From assembly GCA_023382055.1 (NCBI GenBank), contig JAMCQN010000151.1, positions 1 to 64,000 of the forward strand: a stretch of DNA of 64,000 nt, given 5' to 3'. Shown piece by piece: positions 49,903 to 59,776 of this stretch. The notes under the pieces are model-generated. The model had not been told where the DNA came from, made no database searches, and worked only from the letters and a program-made list of their open reading frames with translations. Position 1 is the first letter of the stretch. Each line of letters starts with the position of its first letter. The stretch comes from Chloroflexota bacterium. GTDB taxonomy: Bacteria; Chloroflexota; Anaerolineae; J036; Brachytrichaceae. Both the position numbers and the translations under genes were made by a program.

Positions 49903-50811
49903 ATGCCATCGCTACGTGAAACACTGGCCAGAACCCGAAACAGTATCTTCGGCCGCATCCAGACAGTACTCGGTCAAGCCGATATTACAACGGAGACATG
50001 GGATGATCTGGAGGCGCTGCTGCTGCAGGCTGACGTCGGCGCGCCGACCACGGAGAAACTGCTGGTCAGTCTGCGTAAGCGTGCGACCGATGAGGGCATT
50101 ATCCAAGCTGCGGCGTTGCGCAAGGTCCTGAAGGAGGAGCTGGTCACTCTCCTGGGCGGCGTAACGCTTGCCCACTACACATCGGATCGCGTCCTTGAAG
50201 TCATCATGGTCGTCGGCGTGAATGGTTCAGGCAAGACAACCAGCATTGCCAAACTCAGCAGTCTGTATGTGCGCCATGGTCGCAAGGTGCTATTGGCCGC
50301 CGCAGATACTTTCCGCGCTGCTGCCATCGACCAGCTTCAGGTATGGGGCGAACGCGGCGGCATACCCGTGATCGCGGGAAAACCGAACAGCGATCCCGGC
50401 GCCGTTGTTTACGATGCAGTACAGGCGGCATTTAACCGCAAGGCAGACTTGTTGATTGTCGATACGGCCGGGCGCCTGCATACCAAGCACAACCTGATGC
50501 AGGAGTTGAAGAAGCTCCGCAATGTGCTCAGTCGGTCCGTTCACGATGCGCCGCACCAGACCCTGCTGGTCATCGACGCAACGAACGGCCAGAACGCCAT
50601 CAGCCAGGCCAAAGGATTTGCTGAGGCGGTCGGCGTCACGGGCGTCATTCTCACTAAACTGGACGGCACGCCCAAGGGCGGTGTGACGTTTGCGATCGTC
50701 AATGAGCTGGGCATACCGATAAGCTATATCGGCACCGGTGAAAAAGTGGGCGACCTGCAGGAGTTCGACCCCAAACAATTTGTGGACAATCTCTTCGATG
50801 ACAAGGAATAA
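49903..50811 (+). CDS. ftsY: Signal recognition particle receptor FtsY
   Basis: [81 protein letters not shown]. Confidence 0.96.
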   Translation: MPSLRETLARTRNSIFGRIQTVLGQADITTETWDDLEALLLQADVGAPTTEKLLVSLRKRATDEGIIQAAALRKVLKEELVTLLGGVTLAHYTSDRVLEVIMVVGVNGSGKTTSIAKLSSLYVRHGRKVLLAAADTFRAAAIDQLQVWGERGGIPVIAGKPNSDPGAVVYDAVQAAFNRKADLLIVDTAGRLHTKHNLMQELKKLRNVLSRSVHDAPHQTLLVIDATNGQNAISQAKGFAEAVGVTGVILTKLDGTPKGGVTFAIVNELGIPISYIGTGEKVGDLQEFDPKQFVDNLFDDKE

Positions 50812-50822
50812 CGGAATTAGTG

Positions 50823-51933
50823 ATGATGGTACAACTAACTGAACAGAAAGACAGGTTGGCGGCTGCGACCGAGCGGTTCGACAATCTGCGGAGGCGTCTT
50901 TGACATCGCTGCCAAGAAAACGCGCATCCGCGAGCTAGAGCAGCAAACCGAAGACGCTAACTTTTGGAACGACTCCGCCCGCGCGCAAGCCACTATGCGC
51001 GAATTGGTATCGTTGCGCCAGTCGGTCGAGAGTTTCAATGCGTTGGATCAGCGCAGGCAGGACGCCGGAGTGATGATCGATCTGGTGGAGGAGAGCGCTG
51101 ATGAATCATCGCTTGCAGATCTGGACGCCGAGATCGACTCAATAGAGAAGGCCATCGACCAGCAGGAAATCGACCTGATGTTCTCAGGACCGCACGACCA
51201 TCGCGATGCCATCATGACCATCCAGCCGGGCGCCGGCGGCACCGACGCTCAGGACTGGGCGCAGATGCTATATCGCATGTATCTGCGCTGGGCTGAGCAA
51301 CATGAATACAAAGTATCGGAGATCGACTACACGCCCGGCGATGAAGCCGGGATCAAGAATGCCACGCTGTCGATACAGGGCGATCGCGCTTTTGGCTACC
51401 TGCGCGGCGAGAAAGGCATCCATCGTCTGGTTCGACTGTCGCCATTCAATTCCGGCAGCACGCGCGAGACGTCATTTGCGCGCGTCGAGGTCTATCCCGA
51501 CGTGCAGGATGACGAGATCGACATAGAAATCAACGCGCGCGACATGGAGATCGAAACGTATAAGTCACAAGGTGCCGGCGGGCAGAATGTGCAGAAAAAC
51601 GAGACGGCTGTGCGCATTCGCCATATTCCCAGCGGGTTGATCGTCACCTGCCAGGACCAGCGCAGCATGCGCCAGAACCGCGAACGCGCGCTGCACATCC
51701 TGAAGGTACGTCTGCAGGAGATCGAGGAACGCAAACGCGACGCGGAATTGCGCAAGCTGAAGGGCGAGTTCATGGAAGCCGAGTTCGGCAATCAGATCCG
51801 CAACTATGTGCTGCATCCTTACCAGTTGGTAAAGGATACCCGCACCGGCCTTGAAACGAGCAATACAGTCGCAGTTCTGGACGGCAATCTCGATATGTTT
51901 ATGGAAGCCTATCTCAAGGAGTACCCGGCCTAG
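50823..51933 (+). CDS. prfB: Peptide chain release factor 2, expressed via programmed +1 frameshift
   Basis: Zero-frame MMVQLTEQKDRLAAATERFDNLRRRL then TGA at 50901-50903; +1 frame resumes DIAAKKTRIRELEQQTEDANFWND... into the 50995-51933 ORF. RF2 SPF (RLSPFNSGS) and GGQ (GAGGQNVQ) motifs. Confidence 0.96.
50890..50904 (+). promoter_or_regulatory. RF2 programmed +1 frameshift site with internal Shine-Dalgarno
   Basis: GGAGG-CGT-CTT-TGA-C: SD-like GGAGG three nt upstream of the slippery CTT TGA C, same layout as E. coli prfB. Confidence 0.95.
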
Positions 51934-52001
51934 ACCAATGACCACGCATCCAGCCTCCCCGTGCAGGGCGCATCGGGTGGAAAGCGCTGCCTGAGCCAGC
52001 C

Positions 52002-52628
52002 ATGAAACTTCTGGCGATCAGCGACGAGGTTGTAGAGTGGATCTACAGCCCGGCGTTACTGCAGCGTTGCGCAGGCGTGGATTTTGTCATCAGTTGCGGC
52101 GACTTGCCGATTCACTATCTTGAGTTTGTGACCTCGACGCTGAATGCGCCTAGCTTTTACGTGCGCGGCAATCATGATCTGTATGAATTCGGTCATGGCG
52201 GCGAGGTCGTCACCGAGCCGCAGGGATGGATCAATCTCGACCTGCAGCGCAAGCGCTGCAAGGGCATCACCATCGCCGGGCTTGAGGGCTGCATCCGTTA
52301 TAAACCCGGCGTACCGATTCAGTATACGCAGAGCGAGCAGTGGGTGCGCGCGTTCTGGCTGTCCCGTAGATTACTATTCAGCCGCATGCGCGGCAAACCG
52401 GGCGTCGATATCATGGCGACCCATTCGCCTGCGTATGGCATCCATGATGGTCCCGACCACGCCCACACAGGCTTCAAATCGTTTAACTGGCTGATTGAAA
52501 CGTTCAAGCCGCGCCTGTTCCTGCATGGTCATCAACACCGCAACTACGCCCCGATGCAGCGCGCGGAAACGGACCTTGGCGGCACGCGAGTCTTGAACAT
52601 CCAGCCGTACCGGATCATCGATGTGTGA
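52002..52628 (+). CDS. Metallophosphoesterase
   Basis: MKLLAISDEVVEWIYSP, VISCGDLPIHYLEFV, VRGNHDLYEFG, HGHQHRNYAP. Confidence 0.9.
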   Translation: MKLLAISDEVVEWIYSPALLQRCAGVDFVISCGDLPIHYLEFVTSTLNAPSFYVRGNHDLYEFGHGGEVVTEPQGWINLDLQRKRCKGITIAGLEGCIRYKPGVPIQYTQSEQWVRAFWLSRRLLFSRMRGKPGVDIMATHSPAYGIHDGPDHAHTGFKSFNWLIETFKPRLFLHGHQHRNYAPMQRAETDLGGTRVLNIQPYRIIDV

Positions 52629-52919
52629 CTTGGCGGTATCAACACGCCTGCCGCCCTTGTAGAACGGCGCCGTTGCAACTGCGGCGACTGTAGACTGTTG
52701 TGCGTTTTAACAGATTGCCTAAAATGGGGAGTGACATGATGCCTATCCACCTGCCGTTCGCTAATACACATTCCATATGGGTAACTGGCAGAAAAGTATC
52801 ATGTTGCAATCCCAAAGCAAGTCACTGGATGCTCATAGACGCCACCCGCGACACAGTATCAGGCACAGGTTCTGGCATACTGGCGATTTGCGCTGAGTAG
52901 ATAAGGTGAGGAATAAGAT

Positions 52920-54248
<1,329 letters not shown>

Positions 54249-54254
54249 GCAGTC

Positions 54255-54542
54255 ATGAAAAACATACCACCGGATGACTGGGATGAATTCGACGCGCTTG
54301 ACGACGATGAGATGGACCTGATCGACATACCGTCATTGCAGCCTTCGTTTTTCGAGAACGATACGGCGCGACAACCACAGCCGAAGTACACCATATCGCT
54401 GCAGCTAGAACGGGACGTGCTGGTGTGGTTTAGAGCGCAAGGGCCTGGGTGGGAAAAGCATATGGCCGGCGCACTGCGGCAATATATGGAGGCTCACAAG
54501 AGCAACAATCACGATAAGCAAAAGCCTGACCGAGCGCCTTGA
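54255..54542 (+). CDS. BrnA-like antitoxin family protein
   Basis: C-terminal KYTISLQLERDVLVWFRAQGPGWEKHMAGALRQYMEAHK resembles the BrnA ribbon-helix-helix domain; acidic N-terminus. Confidence 0.72.
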   Translation: MKNIPPDDWDEFDALDDDEMDLIDIPSLQPSFFENDTARQPQPKYTISLQLERDVLVWFRAQGPGWEKHMAGALRQYMEAHKSNNHDKQKPDRAP

Positions 54543-54575
54543 TGTCGCCAGGCTGGTATAAATAGTAAAGCAATA

Positions 54576-54599
54576 CGAGAGCGCTAAATGGCGCTCTCG
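54576..54599 (+). terminator. Stem-loop after the brnA-like gene
   Basis: CGAGAGCGC-TAAATG-GCGCTCTCG perfect 9-bp stem; no clear U tract. Confidence 0.5.
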
Positions 54600-54621
54600 C
54601 CTATTAGTCGAGCGATCATCC

Positions 54622-55581
54622 ATGGACTTACTCACCATTGAGAATCCATACCTGCGGTTGAGCGTGCTGCCCAACCCTGGAGCAAGCATTGCCGCCTTAA
54701 CCGCTAAACTGGGCGACAGGTGGATTCCTGTTATGCGCCCTACCCCTGCACAAGCGCTGGCATTACCGAAGTCGGGCCAGATGGCGTCGTTTAACCTGGC
54801 GCCGTGGTCCAATCGCATAGTCGGTGCTGCGTTTAGCTTCCAGGAAAAACCATACGCTCTGCGAGCGAATACCCCTCAGGGCTTTGCTATTCATGGCGAT
54901 GCGAGGGAGCGCCCCTGGCATGTTGATGATCACCGCGGCAACACGCTGACATGCAGCATCGACTCCCGTGAATTCCCGGATTTCAATTTTCCTTTTCCAT
55001 TCACAGCCGCCATCTGCTATGAACTGAACGAAGCCACGCTCGCGACGTCATTCCGTCTTAATAATGTCGGCAACAGCGCGATGCCAGCCGGCTGGGGATT
55101 CCATCCCTACTTCAACCGCCGTCTGAGCGACAGCGTGCAGGATCACGCACAACTGGAACTGTATGTAGAAGGTGTTTATCCACCCTTGCCCGGTATGACG
55201 GCATCAATGCCCCCAACGATCAAACGACGTCAAAAGCTGGGCGAGTTATCGCCGATGTTTGATGTTCCCGATGCGATGGATTTTTCGAAACCGGCTGAGA
55301 TCGGAGAGCGCGATATCGACCACTGTTTCGGCGGGTGGGACGGCCGCGCCGCCATCTCATATCCCTTGTCCGGCGTGAGGTTGGTTATCGACTGCGATCC
55401 GGTACTGGGTCATGTGATCGTTTACACCCCACCGGGCAAATCCTTCTTTGCCGTGGAGCCGGTTACTCATGCCAATGACGGCTTTAATATGCTGGCAAGA
55501 GGTATTGCCGGCAACGGCATCCGCGTGCTGCAACCTGGCGAGCAGTTGAACGGCGTATTCCGCATCCATGTTACAGCCTGA
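54622..55581 (+). CDS. Aldose 1-epimerase family protein
   Basis: FAIHGDARERPWHV, GWGFHPYFNRRL, ERDIDHCFGGWDG, VYTPPGKSFFAVEPVTHANDGFN. Confidence 0.92.
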   Translation: MDLLTIENPYLRLSVLPNPGASIAALTAKLGDRWIPVMRPTPAQALALPKSGQMASFNLAPWSNRIVGAAFSFQEKPYALRANTPQGFAIHGDARERPWHVDDHRGNTLTCSIDSREFPDFNFPFPFTAAICYELNEATLATSFRLNNVGNSAMPAGWGFHPYFNRRLSDSVQDHAQLELYVEGVYPPLPGMTASMPPTIKRRQKLGELSPMFDVPDAMDFSKPAEIGERDIDHCFGGWDGRAAISYPLSGVRLVIDCDPVLGHVIVYTPPGKSFFAVEPVTHANDGFNMLARGIAGNGIRVLQPGEQLNGVFRIHVTA

Positions 55582-55641
55582 CAACCCAGGTAGCGCATCG
55601 AACAGCGTTGTTCCACCAGTTGTCTGAACCAGAGGTGTGAG

Positions 55642-56496
55642 ATGTTGCCAATTGCCGTAATAACCGATAGCGATGCCAGTATCCCCGCCGACATTGCTGC
55701 GCAATATGACATCAGGCAGGTGCCTATCAGTGTACAGTTCGGTGCTCAGACCTTCGAGTCCGGCGTGAATATCAGCGATCAGGAGTTGTTTGAGCGGGTC
55801 GATCGGGATGGCAGGTTGCCGACGACCGCCGCACCCACTGCCGGTAAATACGTTGAGGCATTCGAGGCCGCCTTTGGCTCAGGAGCGCAGGCTGTCCTGT
55901 GTTTCTGCGTCAGCAGCAAGGTCAGCGCTTCGTACCAGGCCGCCATCACAGCGCGGGATCTGATGCCCAACCGCGATATCAACGTTATCGATTCCAACAC
56001 CCTCAGTATGGGGCAGGGATTCATGGCGATTGCGGCGCAGGAAGCCATCGCCGCCGGTAAGACGAAGGAAGCAGCTATGGCCATTGCGCAGGATGCCGGC
56101 AGGCGGACGCACCTGTTTGCGGCGCTGTCAACCTTGAAATACCTCGTGATGGGCGGCCGAGCCGGAGCGATATCCGCAGGCATGGCGACGCTGTTCAATG
56201 TCAAGCCCATCCTGACCATCAAGGACGGTAAACTCGAATTACTGGAGCGCGTACGCACGCAAAGTCGAGCCTGGTCGCACTTGATCGAACTCGTCGCACA
56301 GGCCAGCACCGGAAAGCCCATCGAGCGCATGGCGTTATTGCATGTCAATGCCCTGGCAGATTTGCAAAGGTTCCGCCAGCAGATCAGCGCCGGTGTTTCC
56401 TGTCCAGATGATACGTTTATAGCGGAACTGACGCCCGGTTTGTCAGTCCATGCCGGTTCCGGGGTTATCGGTGTCGTTTTTGTCGCTTCTGCATAA
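55642..56496 (+). CDS. DegV family protein
   Basis: IAVITDSDASIPADIAAQYDIRQVPISVQFG, TAAPTAGKYVEAFEAA, VIDSNTLSMGQGFMAIAAQ, LKYLVMGGRAGAISAGMATLFNVKPIL. Confidence 0.94.
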   Translation: MLPIAVITDSDASIPADIAAQYDIRQVPISVQFGAQTFESGVNISDQELFERVDRDGRLPTTAAPTAGKYVEAFEAAFGSGAQAVLCFCVSSKVSASYQAAITARDLMPNRDINVIDSNTLSMGQGFMAIAAQEAIAAGKTKEAAMAIAQDAGRRTHLFAALSTLKYLVMGGRAGAISAGMATLFNVKPILTIKDGKLELLERVRTQSRAWSHLIELVAQASTGKPIERMALLHVNALADLQRFRQQISAGVSCPDDTFIAELTPGLSVHAGSGVIGVVFVASA

Positions 56497-56613
56497 GCAT
56501 ATTCCCCCGCGCCTACACGGTTCGTATAACGTCGTCTGGCTCCAACAGCGCGATATCCGCACCGTAGATAATGGGTTGAACAGCATCGTTTCACACAACC
56601 TGTGAGAGTCATA

Positions 56614-58080
56614 ATGCCGATAAATCCTTCACTAAACACAGACGCGATTGAACCACTTGCGCCGGCCCACCCCGGCAGCGTCACCGATGCAGAAGCAGTT
56701 TTTCTGCGGGCCTATCCTGAGTATGCTTCCACCGGCTTGCTGGACGAACTCCGCACTTCAGAATATGCGCGCCTGGACCGCCAGGGGCACACCTATCTCG
56801 ATTACACCGGCGGCGGCTTGTACGCGGCTTCGCAGATCAGCGCCCACTTGAACCTGTTGCTTGAGAACGTTTACGGCAACCCACACTCATCGAACCCCAC
56901 TTCGCTTGCAATGACGCATCTGGTGGAGCAGACCCGCGCTTCCATCCTGGAGTATTTCAATGCATCGCCGGATGAATACCTCGTCATATTCACACTGAAT
57001 GCCAGCGGCGCGCTCAAACTTGTCGGTGAATCCTATCCTTTCGGCCCCGGCGATCGTTATCTGTTGACGTTTGACAACCACAATTCCGTCAACGGAATCC
57101 GCGAATTTGCGCGAGCCAGAGGCGCATCGGTCACCTACGCGCCGGTATTGCCGCCTGATCTTTATATCGATGCGGATAAATTGAGCGCATGCCTCAACCA
57201 GGCGCAGGTTCACCACAATAACCTGTTTGCGTATCCGGCGCAGTCCAATTTTTCGGGCGTGCAACACTCACTGGAGTGGATCGAACGCGCGCAATCAAAA
57301 GGCTGGGATGTGCTGCTGGACGCCGCCGCCTTTGTCCCTACAAACCAACTGGACCTGTCGCGCTGGCATCCCGATTTTGTGTGCATGTCGTTTTATAAGC
57401 TATTCGGATACCCAACGGGCGTCGGATGCCTGCTGGCGCGCAAGCAGGCTCTGGCAAAGCTGCGCCGTCCCTGGTTCGCCGGCGGCACTATCACCGTCGC
57501 TTCCGTCCAGGGTGACCGCTTTTATTTCCAGGAAGGATCGGAAGCGTTCGAAGATGGCACAATCAACTATCTGGCTTTGCCGGCTGTCGATATAGGCCTG
57601 CGCTTCATTCAAAATGTCGGTATCGAGCGCATTCACACTCGCGTGAAATGCCTGACAGGCTGGCTGTTGGATGAATTGACCTCACTTCGGCACGGCACAG
57701 GCGCCCCGGTCGTGCATATCTACGGGCCCATCCAGGCCGTTGCTCGCGGCGGTACCGTCACATTGAACTTCTATGATCCACAAGGGAGGTTCATCGATCA
57801 TCGCCTGGTGGAGCAGTTCGCCAATCAACGCAAGATTTCGCTGCGCACCGGCTGCTTTTGCAATCCAGGCGGCGGTGAGCTGGCGCTGGGCATTTCGGCG
57901 GAGGAACTCACGTCGTGCTTCATCCACAAGAACCGCCTGACTTTGGACGAATTCCGCCGCTGCATCGATGATAAAAGCACAGGCGCGGTGCGCGTGTCAC
58001 TCGGCATCGTTTCCACCTTTGCTGACGTTTACCGCTTTATCGAGTTTGCGCGCACATTCCAGGACAGGCAATTCGAATGA
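56614..58080 (+). CDS. Class V aminotransferase, molybdenum-cofactor-sulfurase-like
   Basis: YLDYTGGGLYAASQI, NPHSSNP, FTLNASGALKLVGESYPFGPGDRYLLTFDNHNSVNGIREFA, DFVCMSFYKLFGYPTGVGCLLAR, RTGCFCNPG. Confidence 0.88.
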   Translation: MPINPSLNTDAIEPLAPAHPGSVTDAEAVFLRAYPEYASTGLLDELRTSEYARLDRQGHTYLDYTGGGLYAASQISAHLNLLLENVYGNPHSSNPTSLAMTHLVEQTRASILEYFNASPDEYLVIFTLNASGALKLVGESYPFGPGDRYLLTFDNHNSVNGIREFARARGASVTYAPVLPPDLYIDADKLSACLNQAQVHHNNLFAYPAQSNFSGVQHSLEWIERAQSKGWDVLLDAAAFVPTNQLDLSRWHPDFVCMSFYKLFGYPTGVGCLLARKQALAKLRRPWFAGGTITVASVQGDRFYFQEGSEAFEDGTINYLALPAVDIGLRFIQNVGIERIHTRVKCLTGWLLDELTSLRHGTGAPVVHIYGPIQAVARGGTVTLNFYDPQGRFIDHRLVEQFANQRKISLRTGCFCNPGGGELALGISAEELTSCFIHKNRLTLDEFRRCIDDKSTGAVRVSLGIVSTFADVYRFIEFARTFQDRQFE

Positions 58081-58946
58081 AGTACAGCGCACATTGCTAT
58101 ATCTTCACCGATCGCTGGTCTGACGCTCAGATCGGCTTGCTGGATACAGCGCGCGAACTGGGTCTTGACGGATTCGAGATAGCGGTTGGCGATGATGTCC
58201 TTTTCAAATCGGAACTGACGCGCAGGCGTGCTGAGAGCCTGGGGCTCGAACTCGCAGTCAGCCCCGGCGGCGCATGGCCTTATGAGTGCGATCTGTCAGC
58301 CCACGACCCCGGAAGCAGGAAGTTGGGGTTGGCATGGCATTGCCGTCAGATCGATATGGCTGCAGCACTGGGCGCGACAGCCTATACGGGCGCGCTCTAT
58401 GGGCATCCGGGTGTCCTCCTTTACCATCGACCCAGCGGCGATGAACTACGCTGGACCGCGGATGGCTTGAGGAGTCTCGCCGAGTATGGCCTGCGCAACG
58501 ATGTACAGGTCGTGATCGAGCCCATGAGCCATTTTCGAACGCACGTCGCGAACAACGCGACACAGGCGATGTCGCTTATCCAGGCCGCCGACCATCCGAA
58601 CCTCATGGTGTTGCTCGACACCTACCACCTGATAACCGAAGTACGCGATTACTGCGAGCAGATACGCGCAACACGCCATAAGCTATGGGGGATACACGCC
58701 TGCGAAAACGATCGCGGCGTGCCAGGAAACGGGTTAGTGCCGTGGCAGTCAGTCTTTCGCGCGTTGCATGACATCGCGTTTGACGGGCATATGGTTTTTG
58801 AGTCCTACAACTCGACCATCGGCGATCCTCCTGGCGACTTTGCCTTCCGACGTGGGATGATGCACAATGTCTGTGACGACGGTAGCGCATTTGTGAAAAC
58901 AGGCCTGGCATTCCTGAAGGCGGGCATGCAACAAGCCACAGCATAG
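58077..58946 (+). CDS. Sugar phosphate isomerase/epimerase (AP-endonuclease 2 fold)
   Basis: LGLDGFEIAVGDDV, VVIEPMSHFRTHVANNATQAMSLIQAADHPNLMVLLDTYHLITE, GIHACENDRGVPGNGLVPW. ATGA overlap with upstream gene. Confidence 0.9.
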   Translation: MKYSAHCYIFTDRWSDAQIGLLDTARELGLDGFEIAVGDDVLFKSELTRRRAESLGLELAVSPGGAWPYECDLSAHDPGSRKLGLAWHCRQIDMAAALGATAYTGALYGHPGVLLYHRPSGDELRWTADGLRSLAEYGLRNDVQVVIEPMSHFRTHVANNATQAMSLIQAADHPNLMVLLDTYHLITEVRDYCEQIRATRHKLWGIHACENDRGVPGNGLVPWQSVFRALHDIAFDGHMVFESYNSTIGDPPGDFAFRRGMMHNVCDDGSAFVKTGLAFLKAGMQQATA

Positions 58947-58954
58947 TATCGAGT

Positions 58955-59776
58955 ATGACCATCAAAGTGACGGACACTGGCGCCTTTCGCGAGTTGTTGC
59001 AGAAACGCCTGCAACCGCGTGCTGCGGGCCGCCTGGATGTGCGCACCACGCTGCGTCATTTTGCGTTGATCAACTATGCCGTGCCCATCAAGCTGTTACG
59101 GCCATTGATCCCGGAAGATCGTTTCGATATCGCGGAGTTCACGATCGATGGCAAGCGCATGGGCATGCTCAGCGTCGTGCCATTTGTCGATACCGAATTC
59201 AGTTTCCACCGTCTGGCGCCATGGCTGCGGTTCAGTTTCGCGCAAACCAATCATCGCGCTTATATCATCGACAGGCGCACCGGCGAATATGGCGTGTGGT
59301 TCTTCGGCACCACTTTGGGATCGCCAGTCGTCGAGTTTGCGCGTTCGGTGTGGCAGATACCATGGCACTACGCTCGGTATCGTGTCGATTGTCACTACAA
59401 CCCCATCAAGCACCGCTACAGCACGTATCGCATGTCGATATCATCCGCATGGTGTCGAGCGGACTTCACAATCTGGGACTCCGGCGAAGCTGTGACCCCA
59501 CAGGAAGGCTTTGAGTCGCTGGACGAGATGAAGCTTATACTCGCGCATCCGGTCGACGGGTTCTACAACCGCCTGGACGGACGGCCGGGCCGATACGCCA
59601 TCTGGCATGAGAAGATGGAACTGACCAGTGGCCAGGCCACGGAACTCTACTTCAGCCTGTATGAGGAGCTTGGGTTGTTGACGAAATACGAAATGAGGCA
59701 TCCCCATTCCATTTTTATCGCGCCCAGGGTGGACTTTGTGATCTATCTGCCCCCACAACTGGATAACACCCCATGA
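58955..59776 (+). CDS. DUF2071-like (YqjF family) protein
   Basis: FALINYAVPIKLLRPLIPEDRFDIAEFTIDGKRMGMLSVVPF, TNHRAYIIDRRTGEYGVWFFGTTLGS. Confidence 0.72.
   Translation: MTIKVTDTGAFRELLQKRLQPRAAGRLDVRTTLRHFALINYAVPIKLLRPLIPEDRFDIAEFTIDGKRMGMLSVVPFVDTEFSFHRLAPWLRFSFAQTNHRAYIIDRRTGEYGVWFFGTTLGSPVVEFARSVWQIPWHYARYRVDCHYNPIKHRYSTYRMSISSAWCRADFTIWDSGEAVTPQEGFESLDEMKLILAHPVDGFYNRLDGRPGRYAIWHEKMELTSGQATELYFSLYEELGLLTKYEMRHPHSIFIAPRVDFVIYLPPQLDNTP

Noticed and set aside
50290-50778. Antisense ORF within ftsY
   Set aside because: Shadow ORF on the strand opposite a strongly supported FtsY coding sequence.
52700-52900. Possible 66-aa ORF upstream of the GH4 gene
   Set aside because: No homology signal or clear RBS; probably the leader/promoter region of the GH4 gene.
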